Shown in pieces: positions 44,480-52,543 of a DNA stretch of 58,523 bases. A program made the translations under genes and the position numbers. Below the pieces are notes generated by a model that saw only the letters and a program-made list of their open reading frames with translations, was not told where the DNA came from and ran no database searches. How positions within the stretch are numbered: position 1 is the first letter of the stretch; every line of letters begins with the position of its first letter. Source of the stretch: CAZPWQ01 sp964590495 (GTDB lineage Bacteria > Bacteroidota > Rhodothermia > Balneolales > Balneolaceae); the NCBI GenBank assembly GCA_964590495.1, contig CAZPWQ010000009.1, forward strand, positions 1-58,523, written 5' to 3'.

Positions 44480-45484
44480 ATGAAAGAATTTCTGGAACAT
44501 ACCTATCAAGACTTAAGAAAACGCTTTAAAGACTTCAGGCAAACCACCGTCGGAAAACGTGTGATTCGTACAATAACACACCTGTTGCAACTGCTTATTG
44601 TCGGAATCATTCTTTATCAATTGTCCGATATCGGCTGGAATAATTTTTTTAGTTCGCTGCCCACACATCCCCTTTTTTATGGTCTGTTCCTGTTCATCTA
44701 TTTCCTGCTGCCGCTGGCAGAAACTATTGCTTATAAAATAATCTGGGGTATCTCCTTTACCAGGAGCTTCTCTGCTTTTATTCGTAAACGTATCTTTAAT
44801 AAAGACGTAATGGGTTATTCGGGTGAACTCGTCTTGATGCAGTGGGCAGTAAGCAAAACATCAATATCAGGAAAGCAGGCGTTTAAAGATATCAGGGATA
44901 TGAATATCATCTCTTCTGCTGCATCCACATTTATTGCTCTGGGGATTCTGGCTATTTTTATCCTTACCGGCAAAATACGTGCTATGGATCATATCTTTTC
45001 CCAAAGCACAGGTGATTATCTTATTGGTGGATTTGTGTTGTTACTGATTATAATCGCCGCTTATCGATTCCGCAGATATCTTTTTGCTATGTCCTTTACT
45101 CTGGCGTACAAAGTATTTATGATTCATTCTGTGCGGATGGTGCTTGTATTTATCGCCCAGATCCTGCAATGGCATATTGTTCTTCCGGAGGTAAACCTGG
45201 ATATATGGTTCACTTTTCTGAGTGTAAATATTATCATCAGCCGAATACCCTTAATTCCCAGCCATGAGCTTGTTGCTACCGGAACCAATATCGAACTTGC
45301 CAAAGTACTTAACGCCCCTGTAGCAGGTATTGCCGGGCTTTTTCTTGTCCATAATGTGCTGGATAAACTTTTAAATTTATCTTTTTACACTTATTACTCT
45401 TTTACGGGACAAACGGCAGCCGCTTCGCTCAAGGAAGAGAGAAAGCCTGCAGATACCGAAATGGAAAAATCTGTTCAAGAATGA
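44480..45484 (+). CDS. Integral membrane protein (UPF0104/flippase-like)
   Basis: A 334-residue protein with about seven membrane segments. The spacing and RIPLIPSHELVATGTNIELAKVLNAP near the C-terminus recall the lysylphosphatidylglycerol-synthase transmembrane (UPF0104/AglD) superfamily, though the match is weak. Such proteins move or modify lipid-linked molecules. It lies between a GT2 gene and the Wzi-like gene. Charged tails are cytoplasmic. Confidence 0.6.
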   Translation: MKEFLEHTYQDLRKRFKDFRQTTVGKRVIRTITHLLQLLIVGIILYQLSDIGWNNFFSSLPTHPLFYGLFLFIYFLLPLAETIAYKIIWGISFTRSFSAFIRKRIFNKDVMGYSGELVLMQWAVSKTSISGKQAFKDIRDMNIISSAASTFIALGILAIFILTGKIRAMDHIFSQSTGDYLIGGFVLLLIIIAAYRFRRYLFAMSFTLAYKVFMIHSVRMVLVFIAQILQWHIVLPEVNLDIWFTFLSVNIIISRIPLIPSHELVATGTNIELAKVLNAPVAGIAGLFLVHNVLDKLLNLSFYTYYSFTGQTAAASLKEERKPADTEMEKSVQE

Positions 45485-45501
45485 ATTAATGATTCATTAA
45501 T

Positions 45502-46899
45502 TTAAAGCCCTCCATTCCATGAGACGCCCAGCATCAATCCGAAATTATTCTCAAAAAACTCTCCGAAGTCAGATCCGAGCTTCAAATTCAACTGTAGTTC
45601 CGGAATATTTTGAAATTGGTAATCTGCTGCCAACAGCCATGAATATTGGTCCCTCCGTAATTCATTCAATGAGACGATATTTCCGTTGTTTTGAGTTCGG
45701 TCGGCCACTGTACCGTAATGCCTGGCATAGGTGAAAAGCATCTTATATTCTATGTTTTCCAACATTGTCCCTATAAAACCTGTATGGTGCCCCACCATTA
45801 TATTATCGACCACTCTTCCGGTTTCTTCATCATAGATAATGGTTGGTATGCCAAGCACCTTGTTTTCGTAACTCCATCCGGACAAATAAAAAAAATGATT
45901 GTAATAAGACTGGCGACCGATTAATTGATCGGGTCTTGAATCCTGTCGTTTGGTATTAAAATGCTGATAGGTAAAAACATTCAGTAATCGATCATTTTTA
46001 TGAAAAGACAAATCTGCAGTCCACATACCATCCCAGGGGCTCCGGAATCGTGTTGATACTTTATCCTCAAGATAAAAAAGCCGGTTAATGGAAATATCAA
46101 ATTTGTTGTTTTTGTATAACAGATCAAATTCATAACCTGCAACAGAATTACCGATTACATTACCTATTTCCCCCCCGGGCAGATTGCTTCCATCGGCAGC
46201 ACCCAGTCCTGAAATCACCCGGAGATAATCCTTAAATGATTGCGGAAGCCGGCCAAAGCGAGAATCAGTTCCTCCCCACATCGCATTATGAATTACACCG
46301 CCTGTTCCCGAAAGCGGCCCTACATTTACCCGCAAATAAAAATATTTTTGATGGAGAAAAGGATCGCTGATATGCCGGTCTGTTTCAAACCATCCATGAC
46401 TGAACATTCCTTTGAACTGAACGTGCCCTTTTGCGAATGGGATATCCACAAACGAAGGTGTGGAAATACTAATTTTGGGAACCGGCGTATGATGATTGCC
46501 AAACATCATTGATCCCACTGAGAGTTCATGGTTATTTAAGCCGATAGGCTGTCTGAAACGGCCGGCGTCAAGCTCTAAACCAAAAGCACTGGCATTTAGT
46601 GATAACTCAGGAAAGAAAATAGTATTGTCGCCGGATATGCGTAAGAGAATATTACCTAATGTGCTTACCGATAACTCATCTCTCGTATATAAAGGCTTCT
46701 TAAATGAAATTTCGTTTAAAAGATTAGTGTGACCGGCATCAACTTTACCCTGAACATTTGAATAAAACCAGAAGGGAAGCTGCGTCTCAGTAGCAGTATA
46801 AAATCCCGAATGAATCCCATATTCAAAACCAGCATCCTGTGCCCTGCTGTCAACAATTGAAAAAAGAATAGTTATTATACAGATACAACCTGCTTTCAT
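45502..46899 (-). CDS. Capsule-assembly Wzi-family outer-membrane protein
   Basis: 465 residues from the ATG at 46899, which gives a normal signal peptide (KAGCICIITILFSIVDSRAQ); an upstream ATG at 46947 is weaker. Many alternating beta strands and a final GVSWNGGL follow. LELDAGRFRQPIG, SVGSMMFGNHHTPVPKISI and the GRQSYYNHFFYLSGWSYENKVLG region match the Wzi beta-barrel, which anchors capsular polysaccharide at the cell surface. It is divergent from the small 161-residue gene. Confidence 0.83.
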   Translation of the reverse strand: MKAGCICIITILFSIVDSRAQDAGFEYGIHSGFYTATETQLPFWFYSNVQGKVDAGHTNLLNEISFKKPLYTRDELSVSTLGNILLRISGDNTIFFPELSLNASAFGLELDAGRFRQPIGLNNHELSVGSMMFGNHHTPVPKISISTPSFVDIPFAKGHVQFKGMFSHGWFETDRHISDPFLHQKYFYLRVNVGPLSGTGGVIHNAMWGGTDSRFGRLPQSFKDYLRVISGLGAADGSNLPGGEIGNVIGNSVAGYEFDLLYKNNKFDISINRLFYLEDKVSTRFRSPWDGMWTADLSFHKNDRLLNVFTYQHFNTKRQDSRPDQLIGRQSYYNHFFYLSGWSYENKVLGIPTIIYDEETGRVVDNIMVGHHTGFIGTMLENIEYKMLFTYARHYGTVADRTQNNGNIVSLNELRRDQYSWLLAADYQFQNIPELQLNLKLGSDFGEFFENNFGLMLGVSWNGGL

Positions 46900-46974
46900 C
46901 TGGTTACCTACAGAAGAAAATTGTAAATTTGAGTGGTAAACATTCATAGCGGGAAATTTCTCAAAAAAAGTCGA

Positions 46975-47460
46975 ATGGGAAAATACACTAAATATAAAAA
47001 AATACTAATCGCCGTACTGGTTATTAATGTAATACTGGTAGCTACTCATGAGGGTGAATTTTGGCCTTTCAGTATCTTCCCCATGTTCTCACAGGCCGGT
47101 AATCCGTGGACCCGCGCAATGGTCCAGCAGGTTGATGACCGGCAAATGGAAGATCTGTGGTCGGTCAGGCCCCTCCACGAAGTTTCAGATCGTGCAGTGG
47201 CAATTGAAGACTATGGAGTTGATCAGATTGACTATTCCAATTTCATCTCAAAAACAACCGATTGGAATCAAAAAAGAATTCAATCTCTTCGCACATATCT
47301 TGATATAGATAATCTGCCGGAACAAAAATGGTTGATTACAAAAGTAGACGGCTACTTAACAGAAGCTGACTCCGTTATCGTTGAAGCCACTCCCCTGTTT
47401 CTGTTTACGAGTGATTCAACATTTAAAAATCCCAACATATTTGAACAGAGTAATCAATAA
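46975..47460 (+). CDS. Single-span membrane protein, partner of the HTTM gene
   Basis: 161 residues from the ATG at 46975 (an earlier ATG overlaps the Wzi start). There is one membrane helix near residues 9-24 (ILIAVLVINVILVATH), then FWPFSIFPMFSQAGNPW and a non-membrane domain. No family recognised. Its TAA shares a base with the ATG of the next gene (TAATG), so the two are translated as a unit. Confidence 0.65.
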   Translation: MGKYTKYKKILIAVLVINVILVATHEGEFWPFSIFPMFSQAGNPWTRAMVQQVDDRQMEDLWSVRPLHEVSDRAVAIEDYGVDQIDYSNFISKTTDWNQKRIQSLRTYLDIDNLPEQKWLITKVDGYLTEADSVIVEATPLFLFTSDSTFKNPNIFEQSNQ

Positions 47461-48413
47461 TGGGAGCCTTACTACCTAATTTATTCAGCTTTGGAGATAA
47501 ATATTCAAAAGGCGGCAGGATACACCTCACACTTTTTGAACTCTTTGTAGCTTCTTACAGTATTATCTATGCCTGGGGCTGGGGATATTCTATTTTACGA
47601 ATCCAGGATGTTGTCTTGCCCCTGGGTTTAGCTAATTATATAGATGTATCCCTGTTTTTCGGCAACTACTATGCACTGGTGAATGCAGGAATAATTACGA
47701 TTTTCGTATTCGTTGCATTTTTTAAAAATCGTTGGAAATGGCTCTATTTTATCGCTTTTTTTCTCCTGCATGTACAATATGTCACGAGATTTTCGCTGGG
47801 TGAAATTCCTCACAGCTCAAACCTGATCGGGTTCAGCCTTCTGGGACTTGGTCTGGGAGGAATTTTTTTTCAAAAAATAGACAAAAAACTATTTTTTGCA
47901 TTCGGATTCACACTCTTTTTTGTAGGATTGGGCTACACTTCGGCATCAATAAGTAAACTTATCGGTACGGGAATAACCTGGGTTGACGGAAATCATTTGT
48001 GGCTCTGGATAGCTGAAAAAGGGGTCGATGTTTTGTCTGCAACCGGAAGCTTTAATTACAGCTGGGTTCAGCAAATAGCTTTGGAAAGCCGGTTTGCAGC
48101 TACTATAATTCTGATCATCGGCATTGTTACAGAAATGATCGGTGTCCTTGTATGGTGGCGAAAACTACGTCCCTGGGTAATCCTTCTACTGATAGGCATG
48201 CATGTGGGAATCTATTTGTCGATGAATATCTTTTTCCTCTCCTATATGATTGAATTGATTCTTATCGGCTTCCCCTGGTACATCGCCTTTGACAGATTAC
48301 CCCGGTTGGCTTACCTCTCCGCCTGGATAGACAGCCGTTTTTCTTCTGATACAGCTACTGTAGTTGAATCCAACACAGAGTTTGTCGAAGGCACCATGTA
48401 TAGGCCCGATTAA
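47460..48413 (+). CDS. HTTM/vitamin-K-carboxylase-like membrane protein
   Basis: A 317-residue protein with about eight membrane segments. The core YTSASISKLIGTGITWVDGNHLWLWIAEKG and the later WVILLLIGMHVGIYLSMNIFFLSYMIE resemble the HTTM (horizontally transferred transmembrane) domain, including the membrane His. The catalytic role of bacterial HTTM proteins is generally unknown. It is coupled to the 161-residue protein, which may be its periplasmic subunit. Confidence 0.65.
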   Translation: MGALLPNLFSFGDKYSKGGRIHLTLFELFVASYSIIYAWGWGYSILRIQDVVLPLGLANYIDVSLFFGNYYALVNAGIITIFVFVAFFKNRWKWLYFIAFFLLHVQYVTRFSLGEIPHSSNLIGFSLLGLGLGGIFFQKIDKKLFFAFGFTLFFVGLGYTSASISKLIGTGITWVDGNHLWLWIAEKGVDVLSATGSFNYSWVQQIALESRFAATIILIIGIVTEMIGVLVWWRKLRPWVILLLIGMHVGIYLSMNIFFLSYMIELILIGFPWYIAFDRLPRLAYLSAWIDSRFSSDTATVVESNTEFVEGTMYRPD

Positions 48414-48568
48414 TCGCCCCTCACCTTGTTGCCGGCAATAATCGTCGTTGCCGGTACATTATTCACAAAACTATTACATTCCCGGGATGCACCAAATACC
48501 GAAGTATGGCCATATTGCTAGCCATTAAAAGCTGTTACACAGAGAAACACTAAGAAGTGAAAAGCAGG

Positions 48569-49597
48569 TTATAAATCCGAAGATGCCAGGCGATTTTTTT
48601 GTTCTGTAAGAAAGTACGATTTTCCGCCTCCCTTCAGCTGATTCCAGGTTTTTTTTGAAAATTCATAAAAAGGCTGTTTTTGATGATACCATCCGAAATG
48701 CAGACAGTACGGGGTTGTCTTCAGGTAATCTCCCTTGCCGGGAATCAGAGAAAAGAACTTCATCAGCAGCTTGCGAAGCCATGGGTTCTTTAACCCACGC
48801 AAATTGAAAACAAAATTATCACAATAATAGGTACAAACCACATACTCAAAATCAGAATCGTGGGATGTTAAATCGGAGATATAGTCGAGCTGGGGGCTAT
48901 TATGCCCCTGCAGCCAAGAGTATACAGGTAAGTTCAGTTTTGACATAGCCATAGCCATACTCCATTCACAGGATTCTTCACTGCGGCCCTCTTCCAGAGT
49001 ACGACTCCGGAAATGTGTTTCATCTTTACGGTCGAGCATTTTTTGTGACAGTTCACAAACTTTTTTTGTTACATTATAATCCTCTGCATAAATCATTCCG
49101 GTTTGAACGCGACTTAAATAAGTTAAGCCAAATCGTTTCAGCGTTCTTTTTCTTCTTCTGAAAAGAATATCGGCAACAATCCCTGCATTTTTAGGACCGC
49201 CAAAAAAATTATCCGAAACCTGGGTACCGGTAATTGTAAAGGGATAAGGTTCAAAAGATTGCCATAACGGATCCGGATCCTTGCACCAGACAATATCACT
49301 GTCGAGATATATATTTTTTCCAAAAAACATATACTCGTGGATATTGTGTTTAAAGCCTACTATGGAAGCATGCTCGGCCGGTAACTCTTTGATAACGTCA
49401 AACACATGATCCAGGCCATGCTCTTTCAGTATTTTTTTGTGCTTATCTTCACAAAGAAGGGCAACAGGACGTTCCACATCATATCTGCGCAGAGAAAGAA
49501 CCGAAGCTACCGCATGTTTTAAATATTTAGGATGCCCATAGGTGGTATAGACATATCCCTCGGAGGCCAATTGTTTCTGTTGTACTGATCTAAGCAT
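48569..49597 (-). CDS. Predicted GT-A glycosyltransferase (GT8-like)
   Basis: A 342-residue protein. YVYTTYGHPKYLKHAVASVLSLRRYD opens a nucleotide-sugar domain, and NIYLDSDIVWCKDPDPLW carries the D-x-D metal motif as in GT8. GFKHNIHEYMFFGKNIYLD and the later LQTG-like segment SRVQTGMIY fit. There is no membrane span. The acceptor is unknown; it is probably part of the surrounding envelope genes. Confidence 0.75.
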   Translation of the reverse strand: MLRSVQQKQLASEGYVYTTYGHPKYLKHAVASVLSLRRYDVERPVALLCEDKHKKILKEHGLDHVFDVIKELPAEHASIVGFKHNIHEYMFFGKNIYLDSDIVWCKDPDPLWQSFEPYPFTITGTQVSDNFFGGPKNAGIVADILFRRRKRTLKRFGLTYLSRVQTGMIYAEDYNVTKKVCELSQKMLDRKDETHFRSRTLEEGRSEESCEWSMAMAMSKLNLPVYSWLQGHNSPQLDYISDLTSHDSDFEYVVCTYYCDNFVFNLRGLKNPWLRKLLMKFFSLIPGKGDYLKTTPYCLHFGWYHQKQPFYEFSKKTWNQLKGGGKSYFLTEQKNRLASSDL

Positions 49598-49659
49598 TAA
49601 CTATTCATAATTAGATATTCGCAGCAAATATACAATGAAGATTTGTGAAAGCTAAATAT

Positions 49660-50280
49660 TTACCTGTCGGCTCTTTTTCTGAGTGTTTCCATTAATGAAT
49701 CAAATCCTTTTTTACGAATGATATTCTGGAATTGGCGCTGGTAGGATTCAGCTGTGGAAACATCGTCGATCACCATATCTGTTACAACCCACTCATCCTC
49801 TTTTTGCTTCATCTTGTAAATAACCGGTGTTCGCACATTATCAAGCTGTGCAATGGTATTTACTTCCGCACTGCCGTCCGTAATATTTATTTCATTGTAC
49901 GTGACATCAGCACGATATATATCCAGCTTATTCAGTGACTGATCACGTATAATAGTTGAAAAAAGATCTACAAACTCATCTTGTGTCGGAGTACTCAGCG
50001 TATCATAAACACCTTCAAGAGCTATTTGAGCCATCTCGCGGTAATCTATAATTCCATTGATGATATCTTTCAACCGGTCTCTCTGCTCCTGAGAATATTC
50101 CGTTCCTTTAGGCCCCAAGAGGGTTTTAATTTCAGTGTCACGTTCCTCAAACAGTTGTTTAAGTTCCTTACTTTCATTTTGTCCCATTGTGTTATCCGGA
50201 ACAGAAAAGATCAACCCAGAAAGAAACAGAAGTAACAGAACAATTTTTTTAAAGAGTAGCCAGAAATTTTTACTTTTCAT
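49660..50280 (-). CDS. MlaC-family periplasmic lipid-binding protein
   Basis: A 206-residue protein with a signal peptide (FKKIVLLLLFLSGLIFSVP) and then the MlaC/Ttg2D fold: LKDIINGIIDYREMAQIALEGVYDTLSTPTQDEFVDLFSTII and the C-terminal YQRQFQNIIRKKGFDSLMETLR. MlaC shuttles phospholipids between membranes. It starts 11 bases inside the end of the upstream TolC gene. No MlaE/F/D components are in the window, so its partner may be the exporter system or distant genes. Confidence 0.87.
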   Translation of the reverse strand: MKSKNFWLLFKKIVLLLLFLSGLIFSVPDNTMGQNESKELKQLFEERDTEIKTLLGPKGTEYSQEQRDRLKDIINGIIDYREMAQIALEGVYDTLSTPTQDEFVDLFSTIIRDQSLNKLDIYRADVTYNEINITDGSAEVNTIAQLDNVRTPVIYKMKQKEDEWVVTDMVIDDVSTAESYQRQFQNIIRKKGFDSLMETLRKRADR

Positions 50281-51658
50281 TATTTGTCAATTGTCTTATG
50301 GGAAATCCGGCTGCTCGATAGAGTTCAGCCATATTATTATTAAATTCAAAAATTCGCCGTTGTAGCTCTACCCGCAATTCAAGTTCCTTTTGCATGGCAT
50401 CAATCAGATCTTTGGTGTCACCTATACCGAAATCATAATCAAGTTGTTCTTGTCGTAGCCATTTTTTGCCGGTCACCAGTGCTTCATCTGTTTTTTCCAC
50501 TTTTAGTTTCGATAAAGAGGCTTTTTTATAAGCATCATTGAGTTCTAAAATAATGCCGTCCAATGCCGCCTCTTTTAAAAATTTTGCCTGATCATACTGA
50601 ATTCTACTCTTTTCGATATCAGCATTAATACTAAAGAAATCAAGGTTTTGACGTATACCAACTCCAACGGCACCGGTTGCAAAATTAGTATTATTTATAA
50701 TAAACGGATTACTTTGTCTTGGCCTGTTGGGAGTAGCCGCAAAGCTTCCTGAAAGGCCCAGAAACAGCGCCGGATAACTTTTGAATTTATTGGCTTTGAC
50801 CCCGTGATCAGCGGCATTGATACCTGCTTCAACAGCTTTTATCTCGGAACGGTTAGTAACGGCATTACTTCGATAATATCCCAAATCCCGTATATCTTCC
50901 GGTAAGGGATCGAGAAATTGTGAAGCAGGTATGTATTCTGTATCGCTCCCGGTCCGGAGTACATAGTTCCATATACGTTTCGTCATTTCTGCGTTTTCAC
51001 GTACTTCTGCAGCCTGCATCGCAAACTCGGACTTAAAAATCTCGAACTTAAAGACTTCCGATTCATCAATATCCGAATCCTCTTCCTCCTTTTTTTCATT
51101 TATTTGCTGCTCAATATCCCCAATTGTATTTTCTGCTTCATCAAGAAGCCGCATAATTTCAGAAGTCAAAAGGTAACTTTGGTAAAGCTCAAACAGGCGT
51201 ATTTCGATATCCGCTTTCTGCATTTCAAACCGTTCTTTAGCAGCTGTTGCCGCGGATTCAGCAGCTTTTACGGCATTTCGCAAAGCGCCCCAGGTAAATA
51301 ACGGCTGTACCGCAGAAATTTCAGCCCGGGTAAAAACCGCCCAATTTTCCCAATCATTCTCTAGATTCGGATCAAGATAAAACTCGTTTCTGGATAAACC
51401 GGGAACGTCACTTTCGACTCCGGGTACCACCCCATGCTGCGTACTTAATTCAAAATTGGGGAGATAACGATTGGAATTTGCCTGTTCTACTTGATTCTCG
51501 GCCAACTCCACGTTCTGTCTTTCGAAAGCGACCTGACCTGAATTTTCAATTCCAATACGGATAAATTCTTCCAGTGACACCTGTACCGTATCCTGGGCCT
51601 GTAACCCGGTAATAAAAAAGAAACAACACAGGAACAACGATGCTAATTTTTTTATCAT
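50270..51658 (-). CDS. TolC-family outer-membrane channel
   Basis: A 462-residue protein. The signal peptide (to QAQ) precedes two repeats of long helices and beta strands: VELAENQVEQANSNRYLPNFELSTQHG, an acidic low-complexity helix EKKEEEDSDIDESE, and VKANKFKSYPALFLGLSGSF. It forms a trimeric exit duct for tripartite exporters. It overlaps MlaC by 11 bases, so it may serve lipid export together with it. The adaptor protein is not visible here. Confidence 0.9.
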   Translation of the reverse strand: MIKKLASLFLCCFFFITGLQAQDTVQVSLEEFIRIGIENSGQVAFERQNVELAENQVEQANSNRYLPNFELSTQHGVVPGVESDVPGLSRNEFYLDPNLENDWENWAVFTRAEISAVQPLFTWGALRNAVKAAESAATAAKERFEMQKADIEIRLFELYQSYLLTSEIMRLLDEAENTIGDIEQQINEKKEEEDSDIDESEVFKFEIFKSEFAMQAAEVRENAEMTKRIWNYVLRTGSDTEYIPASQFLDPLPEDIRDLGYYRSNAVTNRSEIKAVEAGINAADHGVKANKFKSYPALFLGLSGSFAATPNRPRQSNPFIINNTNFATGAVGVGIRQNLDFFSINADIEKSRIQYDQAKFLKEAALDGIILELNDAYKKASLSKLKVEKTDEALVTGKKWLRQEQLDYDFGIGDTKDLIDAMQKELELRVELQRRIFEFNNNMAELYRAAGFPIRQLTNNEK

Positions 51659-51716
51659 GACTACTTCCTGTTAAAAAATATGTGCATCAAAATAACGCTA
51701 TTTTGACGTATTTATT

Positions 51717-51750
51717 TAAAGAAAAAGCCCCTCCCTTGAGGGATGGGGCT
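51717..51750 (-). terminator. Intrinsic terminator after the tRNA/GIY-YIG unit
   Basis: On the minus strand, AGCCCC-atCCC-tcaa-GGGa-GGGGCT is followed by TTTTTCTTT (stem 51726-51750, tail to 51717). It ends transcription coming from the tRNA-Ser/GIY-YIG side ahead of tolC. Confidence 0.75.
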
Positions 51751-51791
51751 GTTAATTCCTTAGAAGAGGCTTCGATAAAAAGGGACAAGGA

Positions 51792-52034
51792 TCAAATAAT
51801 TTCCTTTTCTTTTAAATATTTATATCCATCAATGCTTTTAAAGAAACGTTCCCGTTTCATTGCCTCCGATCTTGTCTCAAACTCTTCAATATAATGAAGT
51901 TTCCAAGGTCTTCGTCCTTTTGTATATCTAACCTTACCTGCATTATGTTGTTTCAATCGTTCTTCAACATTCTCACTACTTCCATAATAGAAAGTTTTGT
52001 GAGATTCGCTTTGTAAGATATACGCATAAAACAT
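51792..52034 (-). CDS. Single-domain GIY-YIG nuclease-like protein, abutting tRNA-Ser
   Basis: 80 residues from the ATG at 52034, which is one base after the tRNA-Ser 3' end; a longer frame to 52070 is only translated tRNA. FYAYILQS (the GIY-like strand), TFYYGSSENVEERLKQHNAG (YIG strand plus catalytic Arg region), and RPWKLHYIEEFETRSEAMKRERFFKS (with the metal Glu) are the GIY-YIG core of the YhbQ-like group. It must be transcribed with the tRNA and freed by tRNA 3' processing. I recall similar ORFs placed after tRNA genes in Bacteroidota. Confidence 0.85.
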   Translation of the reverse strand: MFYAYILQSESHKTFYYGSSENVEERLKQHNAGKVRYTKGRRPWKLHYIEEFETRSEAMKRERFFKSIDGYKYLKEKEII

Positions 52035-52035
52035 G

Positions 52036-52123
52036 CGGAGAGGGAGGGATTCGAACCCCCGGAGACTCAAAGAGCCTCAACGGTTTTCAAGACCGCCGCA
52101 TTCGACCACTCTGCCACCTCTCC
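52036..52123 (-). tRNA. tRNA-Ser (anticodon UGA)
   Basis: On the minus strand, GGAGAGG pairs with CCTCTCC as acceptor stem with discriminator G. The anticodon loop is CTTGAAA (anticodon TGA) closed by GCGGT/ACCGT. A long variable arm (class II, as in Ser) is present, and the T arm has GGTTCGAATCC. It is 88 bases without an encoded CCA. This copy has no inserts and looks functional. Spacer and tRNA recur in tandem to the right. Confidence 0.93.
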
Positions 52124-52183
52124 AAAAAACTCAATACTTCAAGCTAAAATAAATAAAATTCTGCTACACCATAACTAAACATG

Positions 52184-52338
52184 CCGAGAGGGAGTGGATT
52201 CTCCCGAAGGGATGCCTTCGGCAGAACCCCCGGAGACTCAAAGAGCCTCAACGGTTTTTTCCGAAGGAATCCCTGCGGGTCAAGACCGCCGCATTCTTCC
52301 ATAGGAATTCCTCCGGAAGACCACTCTGCCACCTCTCC
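52184..52338 (-). pseudogene. tRNA-Ser(UGA) copy interrupted by three 22-nt twin-hairpin inserts
   Basis: It equals the intact tRNA-Ser apart from three inserts of exactly 22 bases and one extra base (155 = 88+66+1). Insert 52202-52223 lies in the T loop, 52259-52280 splits the anticodon loop, and 52297-52318 lies in the D loop. Each insert is two 11-nt mini-hairpins. The copy also has a bulged A in the T stem and a G1-G72 mismatch in the acceptor stem, so it is probably not a working tRNA unless the RNA is processed. It is flanked by the same AT-rich spacer as copy 1. Confidence 0.85.
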
Positions 52339-52373
52339 AAAAAACTCAATACTTCAAGCTAAAATAAATAAAA

Positions 52374-52473
52374 NNNNNNNNNNNNNNNNNNNNNNNNNNN
52401 NNNNNNNNNNNNNNNNNNNNNNNNNNNNNNNNNNNNNNNNNNNNNNNNNNNNNNNNNNNNNNNNNNNNNNNNN
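52374..52473. other. Assembly gap, 100 N
   Basis: Exactly 100 N interrupt the tandem tRNA array; 100 is the customary placeholder for a gap of unknown size. The array of near-identical units probably broke the assembly, so more copies may be missing. Confidence 0.95.
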
Positions 52474-52522
52474 CGCATTCTTCCATAGGAATTCCTCCGG
52501 AAGACCACTCTGCCACCTCTCC
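52474..52522 (-). pseudogene. Partial third tRNA-Ser copy with the D-loop insert
   Basis: The 5' part of another tRNA-Ser unit emerges from the gap. It carries the same 22-nt D-loop insert as copy 2 (52481-52502), then an intact 5' acceptor and D-stem. Its leader has one more A and then differs (towards atpG), so it is a separate unit, not a duplicate read of copy 2. Confidence 0.75.
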
Positions 52523-52543
52523 AAAAAAACTCAATACTTCTGG

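Noticed and set aside
52036..52543. CRISPR array
   Set aside because: The repeat units are tRNA-Ser copies with spacer, not short direct repeats with unique spacers; no cas genes.
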